64,000 nucleotides of DNA, from assembly GCF_003469205.1 (NCBI RefSeq), contig NZ_QSIN01000005.1:62001-126000 (forward strand), written 5' to 3'. Shown here piece after piece: positions 61,901 through 64,000 of this stretch. A program made the position numbers and the translations under genes. The notes below the pieces were generated by a model. It had not been told where the DNA came from, did no database searches, and was given only the letters and a program-made list of their open reading frames with translations. The DNA comes from Collinsella sp. AM33-4BH. Its GTDB lineage: Bacteria > Actinomycetota > Coriobacteriia > Coriobacteriales > Coriobacteriaceae. Every line of letters begins with the position of its first letter. Position 1 is the stretch's first letter.

Positions 61901-64000
61901 GACGCTCGCGGCAGCATCACGATGAGCCCCATCGAGTACACCGTTGCTGGCGAGCACACCTACACGCTGCGCGAGGCCAACGGCGGAACCACCGGCAAGG
62001 GCATCACCTACAGCGATGCCGAGTACGCCATCGAGACCACCATCACCGACAAGGGCGACGGCACCCTCAAGGCCGAGCATGTCCTGAAGGGCGCCGAGCC
62101 CGCCGAGTTCAAGAACGCCTACAACGTGACGCCCAAGGACTCCAGCATCACCGACCAGATCATCGCGACCAAGGTCCTGGCCGGGCGCGACCTCAAGGCC
62201 GGCGAGTTCTCCTTCGAGCTCGTAGAGGGCGAGGGCAAGGACGCCAAGGTCGTCGCCACTGGCGCCAACGATGTCGACGGCAACATCAAGATGGGCGCCG
62301 TGAAGTACGAAAAGCCCGGCACCCACATCTACACGCTGCGCGAGGTCAACGGTGGAACCACTAGCAAGGGCATTACCTACAGTGACGCCAAGTTCGCCAT
62401 CGAGACGATCATCACCGATAACGGCGACGGCACGCTCAGTGCCCAGCATGTTCTGAAGAATGCCGAGGCTGCGATCTTCGAGAACACCTACAGCGTGACC
62501 CCGCTCGAGACCGAGCTCGACTTTGGTCTGAGCAAGGCTATCGACGGTCGCGACTGGACGGATGCGGACAAGTTTAGCTTTACCATTGCCGCCGCCGAGG
62601 GCACCCCGCTGCCCAACCCCGTAACCGTAACCGTGACCAAGCAGAACGCGAACGACGATGGCGTCGCCGCCATCAAGTTCGGCAAGATTCGCTACACGGC
62701 TGCCGGAACCTACAAGTATGAGATCCGCGAGGGCGCGGGCAACGCGACGGGCATGACGTATGACGGACATGTCGCGACCGCCGAAGTGACCGTGACCGAG
62801 AACGGCGAGGGCAAGCTGACCGCCAACGTCACCAAGAAGGAAAACGGACGCTTCACCAACACGTACCGCACTGAGCTCGATTACGCCGCGGCCGGCGGCC
62901 TCAAGCTCAGCAAGACCCTCTCCGGCCGTCCCATGACCGAGGGCCAGTTCACCTTTACTGTGACGCCCGCCGACGAGGCTTCGGCCAATGCGCTCGGCCT
63001 GTACAACGGCGCCAACAACTTCCAGTCCCCTGCAGCGGCAGAGGGAACCGTCGGCCTGATTGACATTCTGGCCGGCAAGGAGGTCAAGTTTACGCAGGCT
63101 GACGCCGGCAAGACCTTCAAATATACCGTGGCCGAGAAGAACAACGGCAAGCCCGGCTACACCTACGACGATGCTGCCCGTACCGTGAAGATTGCCATCG
63201 CCGATGATGGTGCCGGCACGCTTACCGCTACGACGACCGTCTCCGGCGGTCCCGAGGGCACGCACGAGACGATCCACAAGAGCGGCGAGAACAAGGTTGA
63301 GAGCGCTCTGGTCCCGTTCGAAAACAGCTATAGCGCATCGACCGATAACCCGGGCGTTTCTGCACAGATTGTCGCCACCAAGACCCTGACCGGACGTCCG
63401 ATGGTTAACGGTGAGTTCTACTTTGGCATCGCCTATGCGGGCGAGACGGAAGCCATCAGTGGCACGCCGGCGTTCAACTATAACGGCCAGGTGAGCTTTG
63501 GCACGCTGCATTACGACACCAAGATGCTCGCCGACCTGGTAAGCACCGGGCGCGCCATCCGCACCGACACGGACGGCAAGCTTGCGTGGACTATCAACTA
63601 CACGGCCTTTGAGTACACGAACTTACTGGCCGACCAGGGCATTACCTCCGCGAAGTCGAGCTTTAGCTTTAAGGTCATCGTTGTCGACAACGGCGACGGC
63701 ACCCTGACGGCATCGCCCGACTACGGTGGCACCGAGCCCGTGTTCGAGAACGTCTATGGTGCCGAGGCCGTCGATGCCGCGCTCGCCGGCACCAAGAAGC
63801 TCCAGGCAGACAAGGGCCTGACCCCGGCCGACATTGCGGGCAAGTTCACCTTTACCGTGACTGCCGATGAGGCGGGCGCCCCGATGCCCGAGCGCACGAC
63901 CGCAACTAACGACACGGCCGGCAACGTGGACTTTGGCAAGATTCGCTTTACGCTCGAGGACCTCAACCGCGCCCTGGGCGTGACGGCCAACGCTTCTGGC
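58934..64000 (+). CDS. Large vWA-domain surface protein with Spy0128-type pilin isopeptide repeats (3' end outside window)
   Basis: Starts with a signal peptide (KYTRGLLAVILAVVLVLPAAAFA) after GAAGGGAG and stays open for at least 1689 codons to the window edge. A vWA domain follows with the MIDAS motif VLDASGSMDD (D120, S122, S124) and a later VVFFTDGSPTS. From about residue 700 there are repeats of 110-130 residues of the Spy0128/FctA pilin type, recognisable by the pattern KVLAGRDLKAGEFSFEL ... YTLREV ... YAIET ... FKNAY; these domains usually form internal Lys-Asn isopeptide bonds. It is probably a tip adhesin or stalk protein; a sortase signal would lie beyond the window. Two adjacent repeats share an almost identical DNA stretch (61791 and 62145). 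Confidence 0.9.
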   Translation, partial: MSKYTRGLLAVILAVVLVLPAAAFAMLPEANARSSTGMDGPTVSNKIADPDTSNNWKFWAGGYDGKEVTTQNVGRIWTDKTVKETAADEKSDFLTTLSAISSTSDTTVSGKPLDIVLVLDASGSMDDPMGGGDSTKRIVALKNAANSFIDTIATQNEKMDAGKQHQVAIVKFAGKKRSDRVGNDTYRDDGYIYNYSQTMQGLTTCSVDGAESLKKTIDSIAPAGATHADYGLQLAEGISSNRADAQKIVVFFTDGSPTSTNGFEPEVAKDAINAAKTIKSGGATIYTIGIFSGAKPSDNPTNNDTSNANKFMHAVSSNYPNASSSVSYGLFGFVDWSVNFGDSVADVSYYKSATSASELEKIFEEISGSIIQTGYPTEVHGGYGEHKSGYITFTDELGDFMQVDDFTSAVYNGETFANPAKSTKGNVDTYTFTGAAANLDITVQRAEEGKPQTGDIVTVKIPASLIPLRHFKITDGVLTVDNTEPIQVNYTSSVKKEALDNLFTPKNVKGLEDYIKSNTTTAENGSKTVNFYANKWNAGALGDTIANFEPADTNRYYYFQKQTPIYTDKNCTTPATGSLAVGSKYYYKDEFEALGADGEAESRTAVIEFAGEHAANFEGAVVRDASGNLSFSKGTARLAFIDELHTTKESVGGNLTGTVTDVLNPKWNNMSAKANATEVDVHLGNNGKISYKYDMTPTTVDTKASFGLTKVLEGREWTDEDTFEFGLTSEDNAPMPASAIATATEGNTAIDFGEITYTEPGTYVYKVSEKNAGTTVDGIAYSKNVAEITVTVTPNKKGELSADVKVAWSEAGVTEFRNTYTTNPVESSVTDKIDVTKSLTGRALAADEFSFELREVKGEDSELIETVANAADGKVTFKPIKYTEIGQHTYTLHEVKGNAGGTTYDDTVHTIVTTISDNGKGQLVATHEIKGAEGAKSIEFKNAYNLTPKSSSVTDQIIATKVLAGRDLKAGEFSFELVEGNDVVATGTNDARGSITMSPIEYTVAGEHTYTLREANGGTTGKGITYSDAEYAIETTITDKGDGTLKAEHVLKGAEPAEFKNAYNVTPKDSSITDQIIATKVLAGRDLKAGEFSFELVEGEGKDAKVVATGANDVDGNIKMGAVKYEKPGTHIYTLREVNGGTTSKGITYSDAKFAIETIITDNGDGTLSAQHVLKNAEAAIFENTYSVTPLETELDFGLSKAIDGRDWTDADKFSFTIAAAEGTPLPNPVTVTVTKQNANDDGVAAIKFGKIRYTAAGTYKYEIREGAGNATGMTYDGHVATAEVTVTENGEGKLTANVTKKENGRFTNTYRTELDYAAAGGLKLSKTLSGRPMTEGQFTFTVTPADEASANALGLYNGANNFQSPAAAEGTVGLIDILAGKEVKFTQADAGKTFKYTVAEKNNGKPGYTYDDAARTVKIAIADDGAGTLTATTTVSGGPEGTHETIHKSGENKVESALVPFENSYSASTDNPGVSAQIVATKTLTGRPMVNGEFYFGIAYAGETEAISGTPAFNYNGQVSFGTLHYDTKMLADLVSTGRAIRTDTDGKLAWTINYTAFEYTNLLADQGITSAKSSFSFKVIVVDNGDGTLTASPDYGGTEPVFENVYGAEAVDAALAGTKKLQADKGLTPADIAGKFTFTVTADEAGAPMPERTTATNDTAGNVDFGKIRFTLEDLNRALGVTANASG

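Noticed and set aside
59900..63511. A 1203-codon open frame on the minus strand
   Set aside because: It lies wholly opposite the vWA-pilin gene, whose domains are clear. The translation is His/Gly/Val-rich without family similarity, as expected from the complement of biased codons.

Overview
The window looks like chromosome of a GC-rich, Gram-positive, anaerobic actinobacterium of the class Coriobacteriia, most like Collinsella. I infer this from high-GC codon use, typical Gram-positive ribosome binding sites, an LPxTG-type surface protein, sortase B, a Spy0128-like pilin protein, an electron-bifurcating NfnAB pair and a group 4 [NiFe] hydrogenase. No rRNA, prophage, CRISPR or complete insertion sequence was seen.

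Layout. 1-5 kb: the end of a sortase-anchored F5/8C-FIVAR surface protein, purE, a sortase B, a MoaE-like protein and a CmpB-type membrane protein. 5-9 kb: purF, purM and purN, three steps of purine synthesis. 9-15 kb: a PTS EIIA, a PrsA-like foldase, a YqeY protein, a four-gene polar amino acid ABC transporter and a cytidylate-kinase-like protein. 16-24 kb, mostly minus strand: nfnB/nfnA, pth, a nuclease-like orphan between two inverted-repeat elements, prs and glmU. 24-27 kb: an ECF vitamin-type transporter (T, fused A-A', S). 27-34 kb: exonuclease III, a sirtuin, a folP-folK fusion, a biotin-ligase-like protein, a DUF4143-type ATPase and coaX. 34.5 kb: initiator tRNA-Met, then a hairpin array and an Old Yellow Enzyme family oxidoreductase. 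37.6-51.4 kb: a four-gene surface operon of three one-pass membrane proteins with SipW/TasA-like N termini and a 3628-residue GLUG-like protein. 52-58.4 kb: a solitary IS3-type orfA and an Ech-type hydrogenase operon in which the antiporter-like and NuoH-like membrane subunits are one polypeptide. 58.9 kb to the end: a large vWA/pilin-repeat surface protein that runs out of the window.

How the genes work together. PurE, PurF, PurM, PurN and Prs serve nucleotide synthesis. Nfn and Ech would link NADH, NADPH, ferredoxin, H2 and an ion gradient in a fermenter. The amino acid ABC and ECF importers suggest nutrient scavenging. Several loci build the cell surface.

The most striking non-coding content is a set of repeat families in the intergenic gaps. 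They share one design: conserved inverted ends, nearly fixed length, and interiors that differ between copies. They are 45-bp hairpins in regular arrays of 3 and 6 (period 80-81 bp), 203-204-bp elements (3 copies), 152-bp elements (2 copies, arms that covary), 41-bp palindromes (3 copies around one ATPase gene), and a repeat of about 43 bp that supplies the stop codon of two genes. I regard these repeats, the EchA-EchB fusion and the 37.6-51.4 kb surface operon as the best candidates for undescribed biology.
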